NCBI RefSeq assembly: GCF_900116175.1
Contig: NZ_FPCH01000004.1
Location: forward strand, 186,001 to 250,000
DNA from: Hyphomicrobium facile
GTDB taxonomy: Bacteria; Pseudomonadota; Alphaproteobacteria; Rhizobiales; Hyphomicrobiaceae
Direction of reading: 5' to 3'
Length of the DNA: 64,000 nucleotides
Below the pieces are notes generated by a model. The model was given only the letters and a program-made list of their open reading frames with translations. It did no database searches and was not told the origin of the DNA. How positions within the stretch are numbered: the stretch's first letter is position 1; each line of letters opens with the position of its first letter. This document shows, in pieces, positions 1 to 7,735 of the stretch. A program made the translations under genes and the position numbers.

Positions 1-112
1 GTTCGGGCAAGCGATGAAGAAGACCTGGGTCGACTACAAGCGTGACGAGTGGCTGAGCTACCTCAATCACGTCTCCGACTGGGAACGCGCCCGCTACCTG
101 AAGTTCTACTGA
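1..112 (+). CDS. Glutamine synthetase family protein, C-terminal end only
   Basis: Only the last 36 codons are present, reading from base 2 to a TGA at 110-112; the gene begins outside the window. The tail has a KKTWVDYKRDEW stretch followed by a SYLNHVSDWE segment and ends RYLKFY, which resembles the C-terminus of GlnT-type glutamine synthetases and of the related gamma-glutamylmethylamide synthetases of methylotrophs. Which substrate it uses cannot be told from this fragment. It ends 10 bases before the creatininase-family gene on the same strand, so the two are probably co-transcribed. Confidence 0.7.
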   Translation, partial: FGQAMKKTWVDYKRDEWLSYLNHVSDWERARYLKFY

Positions 113-122
113 AGGCGCGCCG

Positions 123-878
123 ATGAATTGGGCGGAAAGAACATGGAGCGAATTGCCGGGCGACTTGGCGAATGCCAGCCACTCGGCAATTCTACCCGTA
201 GGCGCGACCGAGCAGCACGGACCGCATCTCGGCACAGGCATGGACTACGTTTTGGCGGATCGCCTCTGCCGGAAAGTTGCAGAGCGGACGAGCGTTCCGA
301 TGCTCCCCGTTCTGCCCTACGGGTGCTCGATCGGTCATAGTCGCCGCTGGCCCGGCACGATTGCACTTCAGCCGATAACGCTGATCAATGTCGTGAAGGA
401 AATCGGCGACTGGGCCTATCACAGCGGCGTGCGGCGGCTCTTCATCGTCAACAGTCACGTGACGAACTACGCGCCACTCCGATGCGCTCTCGAAATGCTT
501 CGAGCCGAGCACGACGACATGATGGTCGCGCTCATCAACACGGCGACGGTCAGCGACCGGGTGCGCGCCGCGCATTTTGCCGACGGTGACGACTGGCACG
601 CGAACGCCGCCGAGACGTCGCTCATGCTCGCGGCAGCTCCCGAAATCGCGAGGCCAGATTTGATCGCAAGCTCGGATGACCCGGATCGCACAGGCGGTCT
701 CGTCTTTTCACACCCCGTGAACAGAACGAGTCTCAACGGGGTTACGGGAAAGCCGAGCCTCGCGAACGTCGACCAGGGACTCGAGCTTTTCAACTGGATG
801 GTCGAGGACCTTGCCGCAATCATAGAACGAGGCAAATCCGAACGGCCGCCAATTGATCAGTCCTATTTCGGCGGCTGA
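123..878 (+). CDS. Creatininase family amidohydrolase
   Basis: This 251-residue protein has the hallmark N-terminal motif PVGATEQHGPHL (about residues 26-37), where Glu and His are metal ligands in creatinine amidohydrolases, and GMDYVLAD after it with a conserved Asp. Further conserved segments are GHSRRWPGT, NSHVTNYAPL and DWHANAAETSLML, the latter matching the HAGxxETS metal and substrate region of the family. Length agrees with the family (about 240-270). It is a predicted metal-dependent cyclic amide or amide hydrolase; true creatininase activity, or a role in removing an amide made by the upstream glutamine-synthetase-like enzyme, is only inference. The start is the first ATG after the upstream stop. 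Confidence 0.85.
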   Translation: MNWAERTWSELPGDLANASHSAILPVGATEQHGPHLGTGMDYVLADRLCRKVAERTSVPMLPVLPYGCSIGHSRRWPGTIALQPITLINVVKEIGDWAYHSGVRRLFIVNSHVTNYAPLRCALEMLRAEHDDMMVALINTATVSDRVRAAHFADGDDWHANAAETSLMLAAAPEIARPDLIASSDDPDRTGGLVFSHPVNRTSLNGVTGKPSLANVDQGLELFNWMVEDLAAIIERGKSERPPIDQSYFGG

Positions 879-1177
879 GGCCCGATTTGATGCCACGACC
901 CGATTTGATGACGCGAATTGATCGCGCGCAACGATTGCGAGAGTGGCGGCCAGGAGTCAGGGCCAGCAGTGGCGGCCAGGAGTTGCGGGATGAGCACCCC
1001 CTGCCGCCACATACCTCCCCGCTCCTGAAGGGGCGTGCACCCCTTTCTCCGCCATGCTAGCCTCGCGTGGGCGGCCGAGTTCTCTCGCACATGATGACAA
1101 CATCAGGCGCCTGAACGGGCCGGATTGCTTCGAAAGAACAAGCCGCTTGCTCGTCCTTTCGAAACCAGGAGGGTGGT
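879..1177. repeat. Intergenic region with two short tandem direct repeats
   Basis: No gene is supported here. Two direct repeats stand out: a 12-base unit CCCGATTTGATG at 881-892 and 899-910, and a 16-base unit AGTGGCGGCCAGGAGT at 942-957 and 968-983 (period 26). They look like local slippage duplications rather than a known element. The last bases hold the strong Shine-Dalgarno of the next gene. Confidence 0.5.
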
Positions 1178-1459
1178 ATGCCGAACTTTGGAATTCCTCG
1201 CCGGGTCGCGTCGGATTTCAAGGCCGAATCTGTGTCCGTCAACTGGAGACGCGGCCTGTTTCGAGTCTGGATGCTGATCTCGGCAGGCTGGATCATGGGA
1301 TGGACGATCTACCTTATACTCGAAGGCGTCCAAGGCAGCCTGAGCACGAGAGGCGATTTCATCGAGGTCCCGATATTGCTCTTCGCCCCGCCGATTGCGC
1401 TTTGGCTATTCGGCTTGGCCGCAGCCTGGGCGATCCGCGGATTCGAAGTCGAGAGATAA
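1178..1459 (+). CDS. Small two-helix membrane protein, unknown function
   Basis: A 93-residue protein preceded by a near-perfect Shine-Dalgarno (CCAGGAGGGTGGT then ATG), which supports it as real. Two hydrophobic stretches are visible, about residues 29-48 (VWMLISAGWIMGWTIYLILE) and 65-87 (PILLFAPPIALWLFGLAAAWAI), with a short basic C-terminus ending GFEVER. The N-terminus is cytoplasmic-like and basic. I do not recognise a named family. It stands alone between the creatininase-family gene and an opposite-strand gene. Confidence 0.65.
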   Translation: MPNFGIPRRVASDFKAESVSVNWRRGLFRVWMLISAGWIMGWTIYLILEGVQGSLSTRGDFIEVPILLFAPPIALWLFGLAAAWAIRGFEVER

Positions 1460-1529
1460 AAACCGCGGCGCCAATCGGCGACGTCGCGGCTACGAACGAA
1501 TTAGGAAATCTAGTTGGCCGCCGGCGCGA

Positions 1530-1847
1530 TCACGTCGCGTCGGATTGCGCGCGTGCGTGATCGGGCGAACCCTTCGTCTTCCAGAACCGGTGAGCGCGCG
1601 CTTCCTCGTTGTCGCTTTTCGTCAGCGACAAATGTTCTGCGAGTGCTTTCGAATCCTTGATGACGTCTTCCCAGGTCAGGTCGGCAGCCTGCAACATTTC
1701 CGAAGCCTTCAAGGCCGCCGACGCTCGCTCGCCTTCATTGGGAGAGGCGAGCATCGCGCAGAGCTTCATGAAGCGGGAAATGTCGAGAGCAACGGGACGC
1801 CGCTCGGCCGAACCGACGGATTGAATGCGACGACGCCACTTGGCCAT
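1530..1847 (-). CDS. DUF2786-like small helical protein
   Basis: A 105-residue protein with the segment KLCAMLASPNEGERASAALKASEML (two short pieces of it: LASPNEGERASAA and LQAADLTWEDV), a pattern common in alphaproteobacterial conserved hypotheticals and in the N-terminal part of DUF2786 proteins, where it forms a helical hairpin. There is no signal peptide or membrane segment, so it is probably cytoplasmic. Function is unknown. It faces the preceding membrane protein convergently. Confidence 0.6.
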   Translation of the reverse strand: MAKWRRRIQSVGSAERRPVALDISRFMKLCAMLASPNEGERASAALKASEMLQAADLTWEDVIKDSKALAEHLSLTKSDNEEARAHRFWKTKGSPDHARAQSDAT

Positions 1848-1998
1848 GTCACCCTCTGAAAGCCGTGCCCCAACTCTTGGGTGCCCCTAAGTCTTTGTAC
1901 TCTGCGTTTCAACAGCTTGGTAGTTACTTGCGCGACGCCCCGCGAAACAGCCGAGCCTCTTATACGTCTTTGATTTTATGGAGAAATTTTGGAGAAGT

Positions 1999-2072
1999 TG
2001 GAGCGGGTGATGGGAATCGAACCCACGTATTCAGCTTGGAAGGCTGCTGCTCTACCATTGAGCTACACCCGC
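1999..2072 (-). tRNA. tRNA-Gly (anticodon UCC), CCA encoded
   Basis: On the minus strand the sequence opens GCGGGTGTAGCTCAATGGT, closes with the matching acceptor strand, and encodes a terminal CCA. The anticodon loop reads CTTCCAA, giving anticodon UCC (glycine). The T-arm GGTTCGATTCC is canonical. Total length is 74 bases including CCA. Confidence 0.95.
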
Positions 2073-2328
2073 GCCGCGGCGAATTCCGCGTTTTGTAGCG
2101 AATTTTTTCTGATCCGCAACGGCCTTTGACGAGGGCCGCGATGTTGACCACACCTTGACGCTCCGCCTGCTTCCATCAGCACCGCATTAAAACGCCGCTA
2201 TAACGGACAAGATTCAGCGCGCGACGTCCACAATAGCGTCCGGCCCGTGTTGATTGTGTCGCGCCCCCCATGCAAGAAAGACGGAAAAAAGCAGCGACGA
2301 ACTGCCGTATATTTTTGGGGGAACAACA

Positions 2329-4020
2329 ATGAGTGTAACGAGCCCGGCGGATGCGTCCGCTCCCGGTTTGCTTGATCGAGAACGTATCGTCGCGAAGGCC
2401 GGCTTCAATCGCTGGCTCGTCCCGCCAGCGGCTCTCGCCATCCATCTCTGCATCGGCATGGCCTATGGCTTCTCCGTTTTTTGGAAGCCGCTGCAAGCGG
2501 CGCTCCTCGGCGCCGACGGCAAACCTCTGCCGGAATGCTCCGCCGGTGCGGTAACCTTCAGCGAGAAGGCCGCAGGCACGCTCAAAGCCCTGTCCGCCAC
2601 CGACTGCAATTGGAGCCAGTTCGATCTCGGCTGGATGTTCACATTCTTCTTCGTCCTGCTCGGCGTCTCCGCCGCGATCTGGGGCGGGTGGCTTGAACGG
2701 GCCGGCCCGCGCAAAGCAGGTGTCGTCGCGGCAATCTGCTGGTGCGGCGGCCTCGTGATTTCCGCCCTCGGCGTCCATCAGCATCAGCTCTGGCTCATGT
2801 GGCTCGGCGCCGGCGTCATCGGCGGTGTCGGCCTCGGACTGGGCTACATCTCGCCGGTATCGACCCTGATCAAATGGTTTCCCGACCGTCGCGGCATGGC
2901 AACTGGCCTCGCCATCATGGGCTTCGGCGGCGGCGCGATGATCGGCTCGCCGCTGGCCACACTCCTCATGAACCACTTCAAGACGGAAGGCGATCCCGGC
3001 GTCTGGCAGACCTTCCTCGTCATGGCCGCGATCTACGCCGTATTCATGCTCATCGGTGCCTTTGCCTATCGCCTGCCGCCGGCCGGATGGAAGCCGGAAG
3101 GCTGGACCCCGCCGGCGTCGACGAACGCCATGATCACGTCGAACCAGGTGCATCTCGCCAACGCGCACAAGACGCCCCAGTTCTGGCTTTTGTGGCTTGC
3201 GCTCTGCCTCAACGTTTCGGCTGGTATCGGCATCATCGGAGCCGCTTCGCCAATGTTGCAGGAGACATTTGGCGGTGCCCTGATCGGCCATCCCGAACTT
3301 GCATTCGCCGATGTCAAAAAGGACGCCGCTCTTGCAGCTCAAGCAGCTGGCGTCGCGGCTGGGTTCGTCGGCCTCATCTCGCTCTTCAACATCTTCGGGC
3401 GAATTGCGTGGGCCTCGTCCTCGGACGCGCTCGGCAGGAAGCAGACCTACTTCATCTTCTTCGTGCTAGGAGCGACGCTCTACGCACTCGCAACGCAAGC
3501 GGCCGAATGGAAGTCGCTGGCGCTCTTCGTCGCCTGCTTCTGCATCATAGCATCGATGTACGGCGGCGGCTTTGCGACGATACCTGCCTACCTCGCCGAC
3601 ATGTTCGGCACCCAGTTCGTCGGCGCCATCCACGGCCGTCTCCTCACCGCCTGGTCGACAGCCGGCATCGTCGGTCCCGTGATCGTCAACTACCTGCACG
3701 ACACCCGGCAGGCCGAAGGCATTCCTGCCGATCAGATCTACGGGCCCATATTCTACGTGCTGGCGGGGCTGTTGGTTGTCGGGTTCCTCGCCAACCTGCT
3801 CGTGCGTCCCGTTAATCCGAAATGGAACATGACGGACGCCGAAATCGCCGAAGAACGCGCCAAACTGCATGAGAAGGGCGGCGCCAAAGTCTCAGGCTCG
3901 TTCGGCATCGGCAAGGGCGGCATCGATGCGAAGGCCGTGCCCTTCTGGCTCCTCGTCCTGATCCCGCTCGGCTGGGGAATCTGGATTACGGTGCAGAAGA
4001 CAGTTGCGCTGTTCGGTTAG
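2329..4020 (+). CDS. OFA (oxalate/formate antiporter) family MFS transporter
   Basis: A 563-residue inner-membrane transporter of the major facilitator superfamily with about 12 hydrophobic helices. Family signatures are the early HLCIGMAYGFSVFWKPL helix, the loop WFPDRRGMATGLAIMGFGGGA (helix 4-5 region) and GRIAWASSSDALGRKQTY after helix 8. OFA members exchange small carboxylates such as oxalate and formate; the actual substrate is not readable. It has a long second loop with two Cys and an extended C-terminus with an extra terminal helix (about residues 540-558). I take the ATG at 2329 rather than an in-frame codon at 2254 because family similarity begins after it and GGGGGAAC precedes it. 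Confidence 0.85.
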   Translation: MSVTSPADASAPGLLDRERIVAKAGFNRWLVPPAALAIHLCIGMAYGFSVFWKPLQAALLGADGKPLPECSAGAVTFSEKAAGTLKALSATDCNWSQFDLGWMFTFFFVLLGVSAAIWGGWLERAGPRKAGVVAAICWCGGLVISALGVHQHQLWLMWLGAGVIGGVGLGLGYISPVSTLIKWFPDRRGMATGLAIMGFGGGAMIGSPLATLLMNHFKTEGDPGVWQTFLVMAAIYAVFMLIGAFAYRLPPAGWKPEGWTPPASTNAMITSNQVHLANAHKTPQFWLLWLALCLNVSAGIGIIGAASPMLQETFGGALIGHPELAFADVKKDAALAAQAAGVAAGFVGLISLFNIFGRIAWASSSDALGRKQTYFIFFVLGATLYALATQAAEWKSLALFVACFCIIASMYGGGFATIPAYLADMFGTQFVGAIHGRLLTAWSTAGIVGPVIVNYLHDTRQAEGIPADQIYGPIFYVLAGLLVVGFLANLLVRPVNPKWNMTDAEIAEERAKLHEKGGAKVSGSFGIGKGGIDAKAVPFWLLVLIPLGWGIWITVQKTVALFG

Positions 4021-4036
4021 AAACTTCGCTGACGCG

Positions 4037-4065
4037 TGCAGCCCGCTCGCCTAAGGCGGGTTGCA
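4037..4065 (+). terminator. Hairpin after MFS transporter gene
   Basis: A 10-base-pair stem (4037-4046 with 4056-4065, one G-T pair) encloses a 9-base loop just downstream of the transporter stop. There is no U-run, so it may act as a weak or Rho-assisted terminator between convergent genes. Confidence 0.4.
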
Positions 4066-4153
4066 TGCGCCATCAAATCTGACTGGTACAAAAGCCCACC
4101 ACAAGGCCGCGCTGGCGGCCGGCTCCGCGCAGCGGAGTCGCCAGCGCCAAACA

Positions 4154-4459
4154 TTAGTGCGTCCAGTTGGTCGTCCGGCCGTAGCGGAAATTATCGGCGT
4201 AGGCCTTGCGGATCGGCTTGCGCGGCTTCGGCTCCGTCAACGTATAGGCAAGACCGGCGCGCGTCGCGTACGCGACCGCCTCTTCCTTCGTGTCGAATTC
4301 CAGCCGTACCTGCGATTGCATATCGCGAGAACTCGTCCAGCCCATCAGCGGATCGATATCGCGCGGGCTCGCCGGTCCGAACTCGAGCACCCACTCCTTC
4401 GTGCGCGCTTCCCCCGACTGCATGGCAGTCTTGGCGGGTTTGAAGATCCGTGCCGTCAT
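4154..4459 (-). CDS. NDUFS4-like accessory subunit of respiratory complex I
   Basis: This 101-residue protein matches the ETC complex I subunit (NDUS4, 18 kDa) family: it opens MTARIFKPAKTAMQSG, has W-x-L-EF at the first strand, DPLMGWTSSRDMQSQVRL and the F-DTKEEAVAYA segment, and ends with the basic KPRKPIRKAYADNFRYGR tail. The family is a supernumerary subunit of NADH:ubiquinone oxidoreductase in alphaproteobacteria and mitochondria, helping assemble the N-module. Start at ATG 4459 gives the usual length; a longer in-frame extension upstream lacks family similarity. Confidence 0.9.
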   Translation of the reverse strand: MTARIFKPAKTAMQSGEARTKEWVLEFGPASPRDIDPLMGWTSSRDMQSQVRLEFDTKEEAVAYATRAGLAYTLTEPKPRKPIRKAYADNFRYGRTTNWTH

Positions 4460-4701
4460 GGTGGCTCCGCGTAGAAATCGACGACTGACCGGGCCAACCT
4501 CGAACGAACACGCGAGAAAGGCCGAGACTCCCGCTTGCCCGCCGAACCCACCCTGGATGGTCAACGGCTGGCAAACGTCAGATGTGCCATTAGCATTTTG
4601 AACTGAGCTTTTCGACCCCAATTTCGGACGACGACATCCTGCCGCTCCAGAGCCCCAGGATCGGTAAATGCCGTTGAGGATCAGGATCCTCAGGCGCCCG
4701 C

Positions 4702-4992
4702 TTATTTCATCTGGTTCTTTTCCTGAGTGGTGATCGACTGGCTAGGCCCTGTCTGCGACGAATCCGGCAGCACATCAGGGGCCGCCGAATTGTTCATCTG
4801 GTTCTGTTCCTGTTGGGGAATCGACTGGCTGGGCCCTGTCTGCGATGAATCCGGCAGCACATCAGGAGCGGCCGAATTATTCATCTGGTTTTTCTCCTGC
4901 TGCTCAACGGACTGCGCGTACGCCGGTGAGACGCCAAGCAGTGCAACGGCGACTAAAATCGCCAGCACCGAATGCTTGCTGATGATCGTCAT
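4702..4992 (-). CDS. Small secreted protein with tandem 29-residue repeats
   Basis: A 96-residue protein starting at ATG 4992 behind a GGAG Shine-Dalgarno. Residues 1-27 form a clear signal peptide (LAILVAVALLGVSPAYA, cut after AYA). The mature part is two almost identical 29-residue units built on EKNQMNNSAAPDVLPDSS and QTGPSQSI, with a third partial unit at the end. It is hydrophilic, rich in Asn, Gln, Ser and Pro, has no Cys, and looks disordered. I recognise no family; a periplasmic or extracellular role is inferred from the signal peptide only. Confidence 0.7.
   Translation of the reverse strand: MTIISKHSVLAILVAVALLGVSPAYAQSVEQQEKNQMNNSAAPDVLPDSSQTGPSQSIPQQEQNQMNNSAAPDVLPDSSQTGPSQSITTQEKNQMK
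4733..4906. repeat. 87-bp tandem duplication inside the small secreted protein gene
   Basis: Two copies of an 87-base unit start at 4733 and 4820 and differ at a handful of bases, most silent. The unit is an exact multiple of three, so copy number can change without breaking the frame. Confidence 0.85.
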
Positions 4993-5363
4993 GAAATGTG
5001 ACTCCAAAAATCAATCATCTTCGGGGATTCCGCGACATCAAAAACGAGCATCCCGTCGGACGCTCAAAGCGACCCGGTCGACATCGTGTCAGGATCGAAG
5101 GATCCTTCTAGCGGCCGTTCGTTGATGGAAGTTCTCGAAAACGCCGACAAGACGTCTCGAACTGGATGATTTGATCCGTCCACGGCATAGATGGGTTGGT
5201 CCCGCGTCACGCGAATTCGGGCGGCGCAATATTGCGCGCGCACCCGCCAGCTTGGTTGCAGAATGCTCGCGTTCGCCGAGCGAAGCTGGTCTTGGCGAAG
5301 CAAAGGTGCATGATGCCTGTCTAAAAGCTAAGCCGCAGCGGGCCGGCGCGCACCGGGGGACCA

Positions 5364-6410
5364 ATGGAACTGACTTATGCTCAAAACATGGAGGACTACC
5401 ATCTTTGGCAGGCGCTAGGGCACAAGACTTCGGGCTTTTATATCGACATTGGTGCAGGTCATCCCATCGCGGACAGCGTTTCGTTCTGGTTTTATGAGCG
5501 CGGATGGCAAGGCATTTGCGTCGAGCCTCAGCCGCATCTTGCTGCGCTGTATGCTGAGATCCGGCCCCGCGACCAAGTCCTGGAGGCTCTCGTTGGCAGC
5601 CACAGCGGCGTGATGGATTTCTACGTCGTGAACCGGCTGCACGCCCTCTCCACGACGATAAAATCTCACGCGGAAGCTGCAGAAAAATATGGCGCTAGCC
5701 ATCGCACCGTGTCGATGCCCGTCGTGACTCTGGCTCAGTTGTGCGGGCGCTACGGCGTTACAGAGATCGACTTTCTCAAGATCGACGTCGAAGGCGCTGA
5801 GGCCAGCATTCTGGCCGGCAATGATTGGAACCGCTTTCGGCCCAAGGTGATCCTGGCCGAGGCGGTGTCGCCCGCAAGTGGCGCACCCTCCTGGCTGGAA
5901 TGGGAGCCAAATCTCCTGGCGCAAGGCTACGTGCTCACCCTTTTCGACACTCTAAATCGCTTCTACGTCGCGCAGGAGGCGAAGGACGCACTCGCTGCTG
6001 CACCCCGCGAGCGGGCTCAGTGGGATGCCGTGCCGCACCTCTATCAAATCGGCCGCGCCCCAGAGTGTGCTGAGCACCCGGACAATCATCTGGCCGGCGA
6101 ACTTGCCCGCGGATTTTGGGCCAGTTTACCTTCGATTGATAAGCGTCTCCTTGCGTCCCTCCTCGCTCGCGACCGTGGGATCACAGATCCGGTCGAGGTT
6201 GAACAACTCGTCATGGATCTTGAGACAGATCGGATGCGTGGCGCTCTGGGTCGCATCGCCTGCGGATACGATGGTGGCCAGCTCTGGCCGATATCTTCCG
6301 ACGAAAAAAACTCCCGCTTAGCCAAATTGCAGTCGTCGGTCACTGCGCGGCTACGTTCAGCACGCATTCGTTTGGCGGCAAAGAAGCGGCATCTCGCACA
6401 GGAAGCATGA
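5364..6410 (+). CDS. FkbM family methyltransferase
   Basis: A 348-residue protein whose first 210 residues match FkbM-type SAM-dependent methyltransferases: the opening ELTYAQNMEDYHLWQAL, the SAM-binding strand GFYIDIGAGHP, the acidic end of strand 2 GICVEPQP, and the FLKIDVEGAE motif near residue 140. These enzymes usually O-methylate sugars or lipids of surface glycans or secondary metabolites. The C-terminal 130 residues (from about 215) are not part of the methyltransferase fold and include a basic tail. The gene stands alone; start at ATG 5364. Confidence 0.85.
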   Translation: MELTYAQNMEDYHLWQALGHKTSGFYIDIGAGHPIADSVSFWFYERGWQGICVEPQPHLAALYAEIRPRDQVLEALVGSHSGVMDFYVVNRLHALSTTIKSHAEAAEKYGASHRTVSMPVVTLAQLCGRYGVTEIDFLKIDVEGAEASILAGNDWNRFRPKVILAEAVSPASGAPSWLEWEPNLLAQGYVLTLFDTLNRFYVAQEAKDALAAAPRERAQWDAVPHLYQIGRAPECAEHPDNHLAGELARGFWASLPSIDKRLLASLLARDRGITDPVEVEQLVMDLETDRMRGALGRIACGYDGGQLWPISSDEKNSRLAKLQSSVTARLRSARIRLAAKKRHLAQEA

Positions 6411-6751
6411 TCCGTGAGAACGACCGCGGAATTCATGAAATGAAATGTGATCGCCGGCTGCTTTCGCACCTGCCGTGACCCGGATTCATTCTGCAGGCCC
6501 AATAAATTCGGCATTTATCGGCGGGCAATAGCCACTATTGAAGCCTCGATTCAAAGAGAATGAGTATTTCTCGAACCCATTTTCGCCATCCCGCAATCGA
6601 ATTGTGCGATTGGGGAAATCAAAGTACGGGATTGGCGCATCTCATATACGGAATTCGCCGCTTGAGATAATTGGGCCAAATGCGGCTCATTTGCCTTCCG
6701 GCGCATTCACGACGCCGTCCCGCGCCGCATACGAGACCGGAAGAACGTGCG
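6411..6751. other. Gene-free stretch
   Basis: No coding region, RNA or repeat can be supported here. The base composition is more AT-rich than neighbours around 6500-6680, compatible with a promoter for the following pair of genes. Confidence 0.3.
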
Positions 6752-6985
6752 ATGGCGACAACGCTTATCGAATTGATCGTCCTGTTCCTGTACCCCCTCG
6801 TTTTATCGGCCATTGCCGGGATTATTTTCAGAGCCGCAATGACCGGACGAGACGGCATTTCTGAAGTCGTCGAAGCCTTGATCCATACAAATGGGCTCGA
6901 GGAGCGCGCAAAACGCGCCACAGGCTTCTCCCAAAATACAAACGGTGAAAGGCCACTCAATGAAAAAAATGCGTCTCGGCAATAG
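6752..6985 (+). CDS. Small single-helix membrane protein, unknown
   Basis: From ATG 6752 a 77-residue protein reads MATTLIELIVLFLYPLVLSA with a single hydrophobic segment near the N-terminus (about residues 5-25), then a hydrophilic charged tail. It overlaps the start of the downstream YceI gene by 26 bases in another frame, which suggests translational coupling if real. The Shine-Dalgarno is weak (GGAAG). No family is recognised. Confidence 0.4.
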   Translation: MATTLIELIVLFLYPLVLSAIAGIIFRAAMTGRDGISEVVEALIHTNGLEERAKRATGFSQNTNGERPLNEKNASRQ

Positions 6986-7649
6986 CCGTCGCCAGAGTAA
7001 TGCCGAAACCCAAGACCTATTGGGCGAGATCGAACTCTCAAGACGCGCGTCGTCACTCAAAGCGGCGGCATCTTTGCGAATGGCATGTCTTGCACTGCTT
7101 GCCGCAGAACTGACAGTCGCCGGTGCACCGGCAGTTGAGGCCCGTCGCTTTGAATTCGACCAGCGGCGAACGGAGGTTCGTTTCGCTTATAAGATGGCTT
7201 ACGCGACGCAGCGTGGCCGCTTCACGAAGGTCAGCGGCACACTCGACTATGACGAAGCCGCCCCTGGAAAGAGCAAGGTCAGCGCCTCGATCTCCGCTGC
7301 GAGCCTCACGACCGGCGAAGACTTCATCGACAACGAGTTGAGAGGCGCGGATTTCTTCAACGTTGAGCGCTCGCCCGTCATCGCCTTTAAGAGCGTCGGG
7401 GTCCGAACAGGCTCGCCGACGGCCGCGGAGCTTTTGGGCGAGATCACGGTCAACGGCATCACCAAGCCGGTGACGCTCCAGGTCAGCATCGAGCAACACG
7501 ACGATCCCGCACTCAAGCACGACGCCGGCGCGCGCAGATTTATCGCCAAAACGCGCATTCAGCGCAGCGCATTCAACATGACGAACTACCAATCGATGGT
7601 CGACGATGACGTCGACATCGAGATCGACGCCATCGCCCGGCCTAGATAA
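6960..7649 (+). CDS. YceI family lipid-binding-type periplasmic protein
   Basis: A 229-residue protein starting at ATG 6960. A charged N-terminus of about 35 residues leads to a hydrophobic signal segment (ACLALLAAELTVAGAPAVEA) and then a YceI lipocalin-like domain: FEFDQRRTEVRFAYKM, RGRFTKVSGTLDYDE, DNELRGADFFNVERSPVIAFKS, LLGEITVNGITKPVTL and FIAKTRIQRSAFNMTNY. YceI proteins bind isoprenoid chains such as polyprenyl quinone-like molecules in a beta-barrel. The unusually long N-terminus before the signal is odd and could indicate a later true start. A strong terminator follows. Confidence 0.88.
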   Translation: MKKMRLGNSRRQSNAETQDLLGEIELSRRASSLKAAASLRMACLALLAAELTVAGAPAVEARRFEFDQRRTEVRFAYKMAYATQRGRFTKVSGTLDYDEAAPGKSKVSASISAASLTTGEDFIDNELRGADFFNVERSPVIAFKSVGVRTGSPTAAELLGEITVNGITKPVTLQVSIEQHDDPALKHDAGARRFIAKTRIQRSAFNMTNYQSMVDDDVDIEIDAIARPR

Positions 7650-7691
7650 GACGCCGGGCGCTCCGGCCCCCAGGTCAGAAACTATCCTAAT

Positions 7692-7727
7692 AGCTTCGCC
7701 GTCGTCCCCGACGGCGAAGCTTTTTTT
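7692..7727 (+). terminator. Rho-independent terminator of the YceI gene
   Basis: A perfect 13-base-pair stem (7692-7704 with 7709-7721), a TCCC loop, and a run of seven T from 7721. It sits 43 bases after the YceI stop and before the converging outer-membrane protein gene. Confidence 0.92.
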
Positions 7728-7735
7728 GAGGTCGC

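Noticed and set aside
942-983. A CRISPR array from the short direct repeats near 950
   Set aside because: Only two units of 16 bases with a 10-base spacer, and no cas genes; no CRISPR array is seen anywhere in the window.
2176-3342. A 388-codon minus-strand reading frame opposite the MFS transporter gene
   Set aside because: It has the biased, Arg/Gly/Glu-rich composition of an antisense shadow, no domain, and lies fully within a well supported membrane protein gene.
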